A DNA stretch of 34,171 nucleotides from an uncultured beta proteobacterium. GTDB lineage: Bacteria > Pseudomonadota > Gammaproteobacteria > Burkholderiales > Burkholderiaceae_C. Below are positions 18,747-32,045 of this stretch, one piece after another. The stretch is taken from positions 1 through 34,171 of the forward strand of contig CAIMBE010000266.1 of the NCBI GenBank assembly GCA_903839085.1. The letters are read 5' to 3'. The translations under genes were made by a program, and so were the position numbers. Within the stretch, counting starts at the first letter, position 1. The number at the start of each line of letters is the position of its first letter. The notes under the pieces are model-generated. The model searched no databases. It was not told where the DNA came from and saw only the letters and a program-made list of their open reading frames with translations.

Positions 18747-19037
18747 CTAGCCCATGCGCGCGAGCAGCGTTTCCATGTCCTTGAGCATCAGGTCCAGACC
18801 GGCCTGCTGCGCCTCGTCGGGCCGCATGCAGCTCTGCAGCTCCTGTTCCACAAAGCACATCGTCATGCGCAGGTAGGTGCTGTCGAGCGCCTTTCGCACG
18901 GCCGAGAACTGTTGTCCGATCTTGAGACAGCTCTCGCCCTCCTCGATCATGCGCTGCAGGCCCCGGATCTGCCCCTCGGCGCGGCGCAGCCGATTGAGCA
19001 CATCGGTCCGTGCACCTGCATCTGTCAGTACGGTCAT
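18747..19037 (-). CDS. CsoR/FrmR-family (DUF156) regulator with atypical cysteines
   Basis: This 96-aa all-helical regulator belongs to the CsoR/RcnR/FrmR family, tetrameric repressors released by metals, aldehydes or persulfides. The family pattern is LNRLRRAEGQIRGLQRMIEEG (14-34, split here by eye) followed by C37 and FSAVRKAL. Aligned by eye with Mycobacterium CsoR (Cys36, His61, Cys65), Cys37 is kept while His61 becomes Phe62 and Cys65 becomes Glu66. New cysteines appear at 61 and 70. It therefore cannot form the copper site, and a thiol or persulfide switch is more likely. The ATG at 19037 has a strong AAGGGAGAA site; the ATG ten codons upstream has none. It is the last gene of the sqr operon, 99 bp after the membrane-protein gene. 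Confidence 0.88.
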   Translation of the reverse strand: MTVLTDAGARTDVLNRLRRAEGQIRGLQRMIEEGESCLKIGQQFSAVRKALDSTYLRMTMCFVEQELQSCMRPDEAQQAGLDLMLKDMETLLARMG

Positions 19038-19136
19038 CTTGTCTTCTCCCTTTGTAATGCGCGCCACGCCATGCGTAGATGCGAGCCCCTGCTGGAATTC
19101 ATGCGCTGCAAGCTCAGGACATCGCGCCAGGGCGAC

Positions 19137-19361
19137 TTAGTTGGCGCAACCGATCTGGGCTTCTGGCACGCCCAGCTTCTTCAGGATGATACCGAGCGGG
19201 CAAAAGTTGGTAAACCCCGACTGAAACAGATTGGCGCCGACAAAGGCGGTAAAGGCGAGCGCCCACTTGCTGATGAAGAACGGACTTCCCTCGACGCCAA
19301 GCGCCAGTGAAATCATGACGAAGGCGCCGGCAAAGACCAAAATATAACGTTGAACATTCAT
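19137..19361 (-). CDS. Small YgaP-like membrane protein (DUF2892)
   Basis: This 74-aa protein has two hydrophobic helices (about residues 5-22 and 31-48) and the DUF2892 hallmark NFCPLGIILKKLGV near the C-terminus. The family matches the transmembrane part of the rhodanese YgaP and is often encoded beside sulfur-handling genes. Cys54 in CPLG and Cys72 near the end are the only cysteines. The gene begins 28 bp after the sqr stop on the same strand. It may help shuttle or export sulfur species, but no function is proven for stand-alone members. Confidence 0.85.
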   Translation of the reverse strand: MNVQRYILVFAGAFVMISLALGVEGSPFFISKWALAFTAFVGANLFQSGFTNFCPLGIILKKLGVPEAQIGCAN

Positions 19362-19389
19362 GCTGATAACTCCTGGAGATTGATAAAAC

Positions 19390-23964
<4,575 letters not shown>

Positions 23965-23971
23965 GCCGGCC

Positions 23972-25060
23972 TCACTTGGCCGCAGCGGCCTGGGCGCCTG
24001 CCAGGCCGGCCTTGACCGGGTCCAGCGCCACGCGGTCGCCGTTGCTCAAGCCCGCCACGACCTCGATGCCATCGGCACCGTGTTCGGCGCCGAGCCGAAC
24101 CGCCTTTAGCGCAAAGCCCTTGCCGCTGAGCACGTAGACAGCGGTCAGTTCACCACGGCGCAGCAGCGCCTGAGCCGGCACCACCATGCGCTCTACCTGA
24201 GCGCCGGCAAAACGCACCTTGACCTGCTGTCCGGGCAGCAGGGAGCTTGCAGCCTGGGCCGGCAACTCGAAACGCCACTCGATGGTCTGCGACACCGGGT
24301 CGGCGGTGGGCACCGTGCTGGTCGATACCGGACGAAGCCACTGCGCCGTCGCGCCGTTTTGCACCTGCACCTCGACGGCGGAGGCGGAACGGGCGACGCC
24401 CGAACGCGACACCGGCACCTGCACCACGGCCCGTATCGGCAATGGCGCGTAAAGCGTCAGCAGAGGTTTGCCCGGCACCGCCAGATCGCCGGCTTCGGTG
24501 TGCGTCTGCAAAACCCAACCCTCGAAGGGCGCGAGCACCCGGGTGAAGCCCTGCGCCAAGGCCGACAGCCGCGCGCCGGCGCCGGCCTGGTCATGGCCCG
24601 CCAGCGCCGCCTTGAGTTGCGAATCCGCTGCGTCCAATGCCGCAGCGCTGACAAAACCCTTGCTCTGCAGATCGCGCGTGCGGTCAAAACTTGCCTGCGC
24701 GTTGCGCAACTCGGCCTGCGCCTGCGCCACCTGCGCCTGGCTGCGCTGCACGCCGGTCTGCGCCTCGCGGTCATCGATGGTCGCCAGCACCTGACCGGCG
24801 CGCACCTTGTCGCCGGCCTTGACCGTCAGCGTCACGACACGCCCGGACGCCTGCGCCGAAATCGTGCTCTGCTTGACGGGCTGGATCACACCATCGAGTT
24901 CAAAGCCGGAGCCCACAGACTTGAGCTGCGCGGGCACCACCGCCACCTCGTTCGCGCCTTGCGCCATGGCGACGGAAGTGACAAGCAGACCCGAGCACAG
25001 CAAGGCGTGTCGGGCGGGACGGCCGAGCCTGGAAAGAGCGGAAAAAGGAAGTGAAGTCAT
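23972..25060 (-). CDS. RND periplasmic adaptor (membrane fusion protein)
   Basis: This 362-aa adaptor links the RND pump to an outer-membrane channel. A signal peptide (about 1-34, ending SVAMAQG) is followed by a lipoyl-like half, TISAQASGRVVTLTVKAGDKVRAGQVLATID, given here in outline at about 70-100. Next come a helical hairpin rich in Ala/Gln (SQAQVAQAQAELRNAQ), the second lipoyl half and a beta-barrel domain with LPGQQVKVRFAG. The ATG at 25060 has TAAGGTG at correct spacing; codons further upstream contain the promoter. It is the first gene of the sulfide operon, directly behind the paired operator-like sites. Confidence 0.92.
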   Translation of the reverse strand: MTSLPFSALSRLGRPARHALLCSGLLVTSVAMAQGANEVAVVPAQLKSVGSGFELDGVIQPVKQSTISAQASGRVVTLTVKAGDKVRAGQVLATIDDREAQTGVQRSQAQVAQAQAELRNAQASFDRTRDLQSKGFVSAAALDAADSQLKAALAGHDQAGAGARLSALAQGFTRVLAPFEGWVLQTHTEAGDLAVPGKPLLTLYAPLPIRAVVQVPVSRSGVARSASAVEVQVQNGATAQWLRPVSTSTVPTADPVSQTIEWRFELPAQAASSLLPGQQVKVRFAGAQVERMVVPAQALLRRGELTAVYVLSGKGFALKAVRLGAEHGADGIEVVAGLSNGDRVALDPVKAGLAGAQAAAAK

Positions 25061-25073
25061 ATGACACCTTAAT

Positions 25074-25113
25074 ATACCTACGGGAGTATACACGAATACC
25101 CCCCACAGTACAA
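25074..25113 (-). promoter_or_regulatory. Promoter of the sqr/RND operon with duplicated operator-like motif
   Basis: Read on the minus strand, TTGTAC (25113-25108), a 17-bp spacer ending in GTG, and TATACT (25090-25085) form a strong extended -10 promoter just upstream of the adaptor gene. Read on the plus strand, the motif ATACC-N6-AGTA occurs twice, at 25074-25088 and 25096-25110, with starts 22 bp apart (two helical turns). One copy contains a C6 tract and the other a G3 tract. One copy fills the -35/-10 spacer, and the other overlaps the -10 and the likely start site. The inverse form TACT-N6-GGTAT resembles RcnR/CsoR-type operators. The repressor is probably the CsoR-like gene at 18747. 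Confidence 0.72.
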
Positions 25114-25182
25114 GTGGGTCATGAATTTTGCGGGATCTACCGGGCACGGACGCGCCAATCGACTCGTACGAAAAATGCAAGC

Positions 25183-25216
25183 AAAAAAAAGGCCCGCAGC
25201 TATTGGGCTGCGGGCC
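25183..25216 (-). terminator. Rho-independent terminator of ssb
   Basis: On the minus strand a 10-bp stem GGCCCGCAGC / GCTGCGGGCC with a 6-nt loop (25216-25191) is followed by eight T residues (25190-25183). It starts about 29 bp after the ssb stop and shields the downstream sqr/RND promoter from read-through. Confidence 0.93.
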
Positions 25217-25245
25217 CTTTGTTAACGAATCAAAAAAAGTCCAGC

Positions 25246-25734
25246 TTAGAACGGAATGTCGTCGTCCATGTCGTCGAAGCCGCTGGACGGCTTGGACGCT
25301 GCCGGCGCCGGGCGCTGCGCTGGCGAAGCGGGCGCTCGCGCTGCCGGGGCGGCACGCGAATAGCCGCCGCCTTCCTCGTCGCCCGAGGGTTCGCCCATGC
25401 CTTCGCGGCTGCCGAGCATCTGCATCTCATTGGCAATGATGTCGGTGGCGTATTTCTCGATGCCGTCCTTGTCGGTGTACTTGCGCGTCTTGATTCGCCC
25501 CTCGACGTAGACCGAGCGGCCCTTCTTCAGATACTGGCCGACAATTTCGGCCAGCTTGCCGAAGAACGTGACGCGGTGCCACTCGGTCTCCTCGACCATT
25601 TCGCCGGTCTTGCTCTTGTATTTGCTGCTGGTGGCAATCGTGACATTGGCGACTGGGTCGCCGCTGGGCAGATAGCGGACTTCGGGGTCGCGACCCAGGT
25701 TGCCAACGAGAATGACTTTGTTAACAGAGGCCAT
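25246..25734 (-). CDS. ssb: Single-stranded DNA-binding protein
   Basis: SSB (162 aa) coats single-stranded DNA in replication, recombination and repair. The OB fold covers about 1-110, starting [20 protein letters not shown], with VANVTIATS and [20 protein letters not shown] low-complexity Ala/Pro/Gly linker (about 120-150) leads to the acidic partner-binding tail DDDIPF. It is 63 bp downstream of the MFS gene on the same strand and is followed by a strong terminator. The uvrA / MFS-ssb arrangement recalls the divergent uvrA-ssb pair of E. coli, but no LexA box was seen. Confidence 0.97.
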   Translation of the reverse strand: MASVNKVILVGNLGRDPEVRYLPSGDPVANVTIATSSKYKSKTGEMVEETEWHRVTFFGKLAEIVGQYLKKGRSVYVEGRIKTRKYTDKDGIEKYATDIIANEMQMLGSREGMGEPSGDEEGGGYSRAAPAARAPASPAQRPAPAASKPSSGFDDMDDDIPF

Positions 25735-25797
25735 GGTTTTCCCTTTAATCAGTTGGAGACGGAGCCAAGAGTCTGTCCCGCAAGGTTTGAGGCGTCA

Positions 25798-26964
25798 TTA
25801 TCCCGCCTTTGGCGCGCGCATCGGCCAGGCCACCGCGAGCCACAGCAGCATGGCGGCGGCGCAGCAGGCAAACAGGCCCTGCGCACCCAGGTGCTTGACC
25901 AGCCAGCCGCCGGCCACGCCACCGGCAAAGAAGCCAATCGACTGCAGCGTGTTGTAGACGCCCATGGCGGCGCCGCGCGCGTGCGCCGGCGCAACCCGCG
26001 AGGCCATGCTCGGCTGGCTGGCTTCGAGCACATTGAAACCGCAGAAGAAAACGAACAGCAAGGCCGCCAGCGCGCCGACGCCGGGCGAGCCCGCTGCCAG
26101 CGCCAGAAAGCCCAGTTGCACCAGCGCAATCAGCCCCACAGCGGTCAGAAAGACCGCGCGCAGGTAGCCGCGCCTTTCCAGTGGAAAAACCCCGCCCATC
26201 ACAACAAACGAGGCCAGCACCGCCGGCAGGTAGACCCACCAATGGTGCTCGCGCGGCAATCCGGCCTGCACCAGCAGCGCGGGCACCGCCATCCACATCG
26301 CCAACTGCACCGCATGCAGCACAAAAACGCCAAAATTCAGGCGCAGCAAAGCGGGCAGCCGCAAGACCTCGCGCAGGCGCCCGCGCGGCAGCATCTTGTG
26401 CTCCACGGGCTCGGCCGGCACCCACCAGATCACCAGCGCGACGCCCATCAAGGCCAAAAGCCCGGTCATGGAAAACAGGCCGGTCAGCCCGATATGCGTC
26501 ACCAGCAGGGGAGCCAGCACCAGCGAGAGGGCAAACATCAGGCCGATGCTGGCCCCCACCAGCGCCATCGATTTGGTGCGCACCGAGTCGCGCGTCTGGT
26601 CCGCCAGCAGCGCGGTCACCGCGGCCGAGACCGCGCCGGCGCCCTGCAGCGCGCGGCCGATCGCCAGCCAGGTCAGGCTGGGCGCCAGCGCCGCCACAAA
26701 GCTGCCCGCGGCAAACAGCGCCAGGCCGAAGACGATGACCCGCTTGCGGCCGAGTCGGTCAGACGCCATGCCGAAAGGAAATTGCAGCATCGCCTGCGTC
26801 AGGCCATAGATGCCCATCGCCAGGCCGATCAGGGCCGGATCGTCGCCGCCCGGGTACTTGCTCGCCTCGATCGCAAAAACCGGCAGGATCAGGAACAAGC
26901 CCAGCATGCGCAAGGCAAAAATGCTCGCCAGCGAAAAACTGGCGCGCCGCTCCAGCGGCGTCAT
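25798..26964 (-). CDS. MFS transporter (YajR-like)
   Basis: This 388-aa protein has about 12 hydrophobic helices of the major facilitator superfamily and should act as a proton-coupled exporter in the inner membrane. The loop 2-3 signature appears as GMASDRLGRKRVIVFG (about 65-80), and motif C-like APLLVTHIGL appears in helix 5. It lacks the long C-terminal domain of E. coli YajR. The substrate is unknown. The ATG at 26964 gives the family-like start MTPLERRASF; a GTG at 26979 with AAGG upstream is an equally possible start. It lies between divergent uvrA and co-directional ssb. Confidence 0.88.
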   Translation of the reverse strand: MTPLERRASFSLASIFALRMLGLFLILPVFAIEASKYPGGDDPALIGLAMGIYGLTQAMLQFPFGMASDRLGRKRVIVFGLALFAAGSFVAALAPSLTWLAIGRALQGAGAVSAAVTALLADQTRDSVRTKSMALVGASIGLMFALSLVLAPLLVTHIGLTGLFSMTGLLALMGVALVIWWVPAEPVEHKMLPRGRLREVLRLPALLRLNFGVFVLHAVQLAMWMAVPALLVQAGLPREHHWWVYLPAVLASFVVMGGVFPLERRGYLRAVFLTAVGLIALVQLGFLALAAGSPGVGALAALLFVFFCGFNVLEASQPSMASRVAPAHARGAAMGVYNTLQSIGFFAGGVAGGWLVKHLGAQGLFACCAAAMLLWLAVAWPMRAPKAG

Positions 26965-27167
26965 CCTGCTGGCGACCACAGCGCCTTCCCCCTTGGGCGA
27001 AGCTTCAACTTTAGACAAGACAGGGCTCTCCAACAGACCGAACGGCAAAGGGGTGGGCGCGAACAAAAGGTCCGATTGTCCCCGATTCGGGCAATGCCGG
27101 AGCTGCCCGCCATGCCCAGGCGCGCATCTTTAACTATCATGGCAGGTTTTCCCGGGCAAATTCCACC

Positions 27168-30100
27168 TTGAACACATCTTCCGACGGCACCGACCTGGCG
27201 CCAGCCATGCAGCAGCAGAACATCAGCATTCGCGGCGCGCGCACGCACAACCTCAAGAATATAGACCTCGACATCCCGCGCAACCAGCTGGTGGTGATCA
27301 CCGGCCTGAGCGGCTCCGGCAAGTCGAGCCTGGCCTTCGACACGCTGTACGCGGAGGGCCAGCGCCGCTACGTGGAAAGCCTGTCGACCTACGCGCGCCA
27401 GTTCCTGCAACTGATGGACAAGCCCGATGTCGATGTGATCGAGGGTCTCTCGCCCGCGATCTCGATCGAGCAGAAGGCGACCTCGCACAACCCGCGCTCC
27501 ACCGTCGGCACGGTGACCGAGATCCACGACTACCTGCGGCTGCTGTTTGCGCGCGCCGGCACGCCGTTCTGCCCGGAGCACCAGGCGCCGCTGCAGGCCC
27601 AGACCGTGAGCCAGATGGTGGATGCGGTGCTGGCGCTGCCGGCCGAGACCCGGCTCATGATCCTGGCGCCGCTGGCGCGCGAGAAGAAAGGCGAGTTCCT
27701 CGACGTGTTTGCCGACATGCAGGCGCAGGGCTATGTGCGATTTCGCGTCAATGGCCAGGCCTTCGAACATGACCAGTTGCCGCCGCTCAAGAAGACCGAG
27801 AAACACGACATCGACGTGGTGATCGACCGCATCAAGGTGCGCGCCGGCTTGAAGCAGCGCCTGGCCGAAAGCTTTGAAGCAGCGCTGCGCCTTGCGGGCG
27901 GCCGCGCCATTGCGCTCGAGATGGACAGCCAGCACGAACACCTGTTCAACGCCAAGTTCTCCTGCCCGCACTGCAGCTACTCGATTGCCGAGCTTGAGCC
28001 GCGCCTGTTTTCCTTCAACTCGCCGATGGGCGCCTGCCCGGCCTGCGACGGCCTGGGCGCGCAGGAGTTCTTCGACCCCGGCCGGGTCGTCGCTTTCCCA
28101 ACCCTAAGCCTGGCTGGCGGCGCCATCAAGGCCTGGGACCGGCGCAACGGCTACTACTTTGCCCTGCTCGAGAGCCTGGCCAGACACTACAAGTTCGACA
28201 TCGAGCAGCCCTTCGAGCGGTTGAGCCCGCAGGTGCAACAGGTGGTGCTGTACGGCTCGGGCGAAGAGGAAATCAAATTCAGCTACATCATGGACTCGGG
28301 TGCCTCGCAGGGCAAAAAGCTCAGCAAGAAGCATCCGTTTGAGGGCGTCATCCCGAACATGCAGCGGCGCTACCTCGACACCGACTCGGTCATGGTGCGC
28401 GAGGACCTGGCGCGCTACCGCAGCACGCAGCCCTGCACCGAATGCGGCGGCGGCCGGCTGCGCCGGGAAGCGCGTCACGTCAAGATCGGCGAGGGCGAGC
28501 AGGCGCGCGCCATCTTCGAGGTCAACCACCTCACGCTGCGCGAGAGCCTGGACTATTTCAAGGGCCTGCAGATGTCGGGCGCCAAGGGGGAAATCGCCGC
28601 CAAGGTGGTGCGCGAGATCGGCCTGCGGCTGAAGTTCCTCAACGACGTCGGACTCAACTACCTGAGCCTGGACCGCAGCGCCGAGACGCTCAGCGGCGGC
28701 GAATCGCAGCGCATCCGCCTGGCCTCGCAGATCGGCTCCGGCCTGACCGGCGTCATGTATGTGCTCGACGAGCCCAGCATCGGGCTGCACCAGCGCGACA
28801 ACGAACGCCTGATCGACACCCTCAAACACCTGCGCGACATCGGCAACTCGGTTCTCGTGGTCGAGCACGACGAGGACATGATGCGCGCCGCCGACCATGT
28901 GATCGACATGGGCCTGGGCGCCGGCATTCACGGCGGACGCGTGATCGCGCAGGGCACGTTTGAGGATGTCAAGGCCCATCCCGAATCGCTGACCGGCCAG
29001 TACCTGGCGCAGACCCTCAGGATCGCGGTGCCGGCGCGGCGCACGCCCTGGCTGCCAGTCACGCTCAAGGCGGCGCCGCAGAGCAGGCAGGGCGCCAAAG
29101 CGCCCGCCAGCAAGGCGGCACTGGCCTGGGCCTCTCGACACGCCGCGCACCTGGCGACCCAGGGCGAACTGCAGGCGATCCGCGTCATCAACGCCAGCGG
29201 CAACAACCTGCGCAATGTGAGCGTCGAATTCCCGGTCGGACTCTTCACCTGCGTCACCGGCGTCTCGGGCTCGGGCAAATCGACGCTGGTCAACGACACG
29301 TTGTACAAGGCGGTGGCGCGCTCGCTGTACCGCGCCCACGACGAACCGGCGGCCCATGAGGCGATCGAGGGCATCGAGCACTTCGACAAGGTGATCAACG
29401 TCGACCAGTCGCCGATCGGGCGCACGCCGCGCTCGAACCCGGCCACCTATACAGGGCTGTTCACGCCGATCCGCGAGCTGATGGCCGAGGTGCCGGTGGC
29501 GCGCGAGCGCGGCTACGGCGCAGGCCGCTTTTCCTTCAATGTCGCGGGCGGGCGCTGCGAGGCCTGCCAGGGCGACGGCATGGTGAAGGTGGAGATGCAC
29601 TTTCTGCCCGACGTCTACGTGCCCTGCGATGTTTGCGCCGGCAAGCGCTACAACCGCGAAACGCTCGAAGTGCTGTACAAGGGCAGGAACATCGCCCAGA
29701 TCCTGGACCTGACGGTGGAAGCGGCCTTCGATTTTTTCAAGGCGCAGCCGACCATTGCGCGCAAGCTGCACACGCTGCTCGACGTCGGCCTGTCCTACAT
29801 CCGCCTCGGCCAGGCCGCCACCACGCTGTCGGGCGGCGAGGCGCAGCGCGTCAAGCTGGCGCTCGAACTCTCCAAGCGCGACACCGGGCGCACGCTCTAC
29901 ATCCTGGACGAACCGACCACCGGCCTGCACTTCGCCGACATCGCCCTGCTGCTCAAGGTGCTGCATCAGTTGCGCGACGCCGGCAACACCATTGTCGTGA
30001 TCGAGCACAACCTGGACGTCATCAAGACCGCCGACTGGCTGGTCGACATGGGGCTCGAAGGCGGCGCCGGCGGCGGCCAGGTGGTCGGCGTCGGCACGCC

Positions 30101-30173
30101 GGAAGACATCGCCGCCAATCCGCAGAGTCACACCGGGTTCTACCTGAAGCGTCTTCTGCAACCGGCTTCCTGA
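27168..30173 (+). CDS. uvrA: Excinuclease ABC subunit UvrA
   Basis: UvrA (up to 1001 aa) is the damage-sensing ATPase of nucleotide excision repair and loads UvrB. Two ABC modules are present, with Walker A GLSGSGKS at 46-53 and GVSGSGKS near 698-705, signatures LSGGESQR and LSGGEAQR, and Walker [11 protein letters not shown] and [10 protein letters not shown]. Zinc-finger cysteines occur in CPHC/CPAC and in [12 protein letters not shown]. It exceeds the usual 940-950 aa partly because of a Lys/Ala-rich linker near residues 625-660. The start is uncertain: TTG at 27168 or ATG at 27207, neither with a clear ribosome-binding site. No SOS box is evident upstream. Confidence 0.95.
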   Translation: MNTSSDGTDLAPAMQQQNISIRGARTHNLKNIDLDIPRNQLVVITGLSGSGKSSLAFDTLYAEGQRRYVESLSTYARQFLQLMDKPDVDVIEGLSPAISIEQKATSHNPRSTVGTVTEIHDYLRLLFARAGTPFCPEHQAPLQAQTVSQMVDAVLALPAETRLMILAPLAREKKGEFLDVFADMQAQGYVRFRVNGQAFEHDQLPPLKKTEKHDIDVVIDRIKVRAGLKQRLAESFEAALRLAGGRAIALEMDSQHEHLFNAKFSCPHCSYSIAELEPRLFSFNSPMGACPACDGLGAQEFFDPGRVVAFPTLSLAGGAIKAWDRRNGYYFALLESLARHYKFDIEQPFERLSPQVQQVVLYGSGEEEIKFSYIMDSGASQGKKLSKKHPFEGVIPNMQRRYLDTDSVMVREDLARYRSTQPCTECGGGRLRREARHVKIGEGEQARAIFEVNHLTLRESLDYFKGLQMSGAKGEIAAKVVREIGLRLKFLNDVGLNYLSLDRSAETLSGGESQRIRLASQIGSGLTGVMYVLDEPSIGLHQRDNERLIDTLKHLRDIGNSVLVVEHDEDMMRAADHVIDMGLGAGIHGGRVIAQGTFEDVKAHPESLTGQYLAQTLRIAVPARRTPWLPVTLKAAPQSRQGAKAPASKAALAWASRHAAHLATQGELQAIRVINASGNNLRNVSVEFPVGLFTCVTGVSGSGKSTLVNDTLYKAVARSLYRAHDEPAAHEAIEGIEHFDKVINVDQSPIGRTPRSNPATYTGLFTPIRELMAEVPVARERGYGAGRFSFNVAGGRCEACQGDGMVKVEMHFLPDVYVPCDVCAGKRYNRETLEVLYKGRNIAQILDLTVEAAFDFFKAQPTIARKLHTLLDVGLSYIRLGQAATTLSGGEAQRVKLALELSKRDTGRTLYILDEPTTGLHFADIALLLKVLHQLRDAGNTIVVIEHNLDVIKTADWLVDMGLEGGAGGGQVVGVGTPEDIAANPQSHTGFYLKRLLQPAS

Positions 30174-30205
30174 TGCCGGGCCAAACCCTGACACTGGGCC
30201 GGCAT
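30173..30205. terminator. Stem-loop between convergent uvrA and fadD paralog
   Basis: ATGCCGG (30173-30179) pairs with CCGGCAT (30199-30205), with partial extension inward, in the 43-bp gap between the two convergent stop codons. There is no T-run on either strand, so bidirectional termination is only a possibility. Confidence 0.35.
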
Positions 30206-30216
30206 CGCGCTCCCGT

Positions 30217-31899
30217 TCAGGCGGCGGGCGCGGGCGCGTCGCGCAGTTGGCGCCGCAGGATCTTGCCCAGGTTGGTCTTGGGCAGGGGCTCGGTGCGAAA
30301 CTCGACGATCTTGGGCACCTTGTAGCCGGTCAGATGCTGTCGGCAGTGTTCGATCAGGGCCTGTTCCGTCAGGTCCGCATCCTGTTTCACGACCACGATC
30401 TTGACAACTTCGCCCGACTTCTCGTCAGGCACGCCAATGGCGGCAACCTCCTGCACGCCCGGATGCAGCGCAACAGCGTCCTCGATCTGGTTCGGAAAGA
30501 CCTTGAAGCCGGACACGATGATCATGTCCTTCTTGCGGTCCGTGATGGTGAAGTAGCCGCGCTCATCCATGAAGCCCATGTCGCCGGTGCGCAGCCAGCC
30601 TTGCGCCGTGAAGACCTTGGCGGTCTCGTCGGGCCTGCCCCAGTAGCCTGACATGACCTGTGGCCCGCGCACACCGATCTCGCCGACCTCGCCGATTGCG
30701 AGCTCCTGGTCACCCTCGCCGAGGATCGCGGCTTCGGTTGACGGAAACGGCATGCCAATGGTTCCGCTCCAGTCCTCGATGCCGAGCGGGTTGCTGATCG
30801 CGCCCGGGGAAGTCTCGGTCAGACCGTAGGCTTCGACGATCGGCACACCGGTCGCTTTCTTCCAGCGCTCGGCGACCACGCGCTGCACCGCCATGCCGCC
30901 GGCATTGGCGACCTTGATCCCGCGCGTGTCGACCGCGGCAAATTCAGGCGCGTCGAGCAGCGCGCGGTACAGGGTATTGACGCCGATCATGGCCGTGAAG
31001 CGGTGTTTCCTGAGCTCGTGTACGAACGCGGGCAGGTCGCGCGGATTGGTGATCAGGACGGTATGCGCGCCGATCTTCATGAACACCATGCTGGAGTTCA
31101 GGGCATAGACATGGTACAGCGGCAGCGGGCAGACAAACACCTCCTTGCCGTCGATCAGGTCGTGCGCAATCCAGGCGCCGACCTGCTGCAGATTCGCAAC
31201 CATATTGCCATGGGTCAGCACAGCGCCCTTGGCGACACCGGTCGTTCCACCGGTGTACTGCAGGAAGGCCGTATCGGCCTGGCCCAGCGCCACCTCATAC
31301 AGCGTCTGCGCCCGACCCGCGCGCAGCGCGGCGTTGAACTCGATCGCATCGGCAATCTCCCAGTGCGGCACCATCTTCTTCACGTACTTGACGACCACGT
31401 TGATCAGCAGTTCCCTGATCACCGGCAGCATGTCGCCCACTTCCGTGGTGATGACGCGCAGCTGCAGGGCCGGATTCTTCTGCAGCACCTCCTGCAGGGT
31501 GTGGGCAAAGTTCTCCAGCACCACGATGGCCCGCGCGCCGGAGTCCTTGAGCTGGTGCTCCAGTTCAGGCGCGGTGTACTGTGGATTCACGTTCACCACG
31601 ACCAGCCCGGCGCGCAGCACGCCAAACAAGGCCACCGGATACTGCAGCAGGTTGGGCATCATGATCGCCACGCGGTCGCCCTTGGCCAATTCGAGCGTGT
31701 TTTGCAGATAGGCGGCGAAGTCACGGCTTTGCTGATCAAGCTGCGCGTAGCTGATCGACGCCCCCATGTTGCTGTAGGCGGTCAAGTCGGCGAAGCGGTC
31801 GCAGCTTTGCCGCAGCACCTCGCGCAGTGACGCAAATTCCTTGACGTCAACTTCGGCCGGAATCCCCGGCGGGTAGTGTCTCAACCAGATCTTTTCCAT
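30217..31899 (-). CDS. Long-chain-fatty-acid--CoA ligase, second paralog
   Basis: This 560-aa FadD-type ligase has the P-loop LQYTGGTTGVAKGAVLTHGN near 210, EAYGLTETSPG near 355, DRKKDMIIVSGFKVFP near 455 and a C-terminal Lys in PKTNLGKILRRQLR. It begins MEKIWLRHYPPGIPAEVDV, clearly paralogous to the fadD product at 10687-12369 (MSDRIWLKSYPEGVPADIDV). The ATG at 31899 has AAGGAG eight bases upstream; the GTG three codons earlier abuts that site and is rejected. It lies about 146 bp after the ThDP lyase gene on the same strand and probably supplies or uses acyl-CoA in the same pathway. Confidence 0.94.
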   Translation of the reverse strand: MEKIWLRHYPPGIPAEVDVKEFASLREVLRQSCDRFADLTAYSNMGASISYAQLDQQSRDFAAYLQNTLELAKGDRVAIMMPNLLQYPVALFGVLRAGLVVVNVNPQYTAPELEHQLKDSGARAIVVLENFAHTLQEVLQKNPALQLRVITTEVGDMLPVIRELLINVVVKYVKKMVPHWEIADAIEFNAALRAGRAQTLYEVALGQADTAFLQYTGGTTGVAKGAVLTHGNMVANLQQVGAWIAHDLIDGKEVFVCPLPLYHVYALNSSMVFMKIGAHTVLITNPRDLPAFVHELRKHRFTAMIGVNTLYRALLDAPEFAAVDTRGIKVANAGGMAVQRVVAERWKKATGVPIVEAYGLTETSPGAISNPLGIEDWSGTIGMPFPSTEAAILGEGDQELAIGEVGEIGVRGPQVMSGYWGRPDETAKVFTAQGWLRTGDMGFMDERGYFTITDRKKDMIIVSGFKVFPNQIEDAVALHPGVQEVAAIGVPDEKSGEVVKIVVVKQDADLTEQALIEHCRQHLTGYKVPKIVEFRTEPLPKTNLGKILRRQLRDAPAPAA

Positions 31900-32045
31900 G
31901 CCGACCACTCCTTCTGCGCCCGGGCACGCATCGCCGTCGCAAGCGCTGTAGCCAGTCTAGAAAGAAGCGCCGCCACCGGTTTGATTATTCGCAACATCAG
32001 TCGGCATGCCGCTGCGAAACCCTTGTGCGCCCGACCGGGTCGCCG

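Noticed and set aside
25051..27171. Very long plus-strand open frame opposite ssb and the MFS gene
   Set aside because: Its Gln/Arg/His-rich composition is that of a reverse-strand frame in GC-rich DNA. Both genes beneath it are clear family members, and it would also run through the ssb terminator.
27060..27206. LexA (SOS) box upstream of uvrA
   Set aside because: No CTG-N10-CAG with an AT-rich centre was found; the nearest match, CTG-N10-CCA, fails.
28104..30194. Long minus-strand open frame opposite uvrA
   Set aside because: It is the shadow of a highly conserved gene, shows no domain, and has biased composition.
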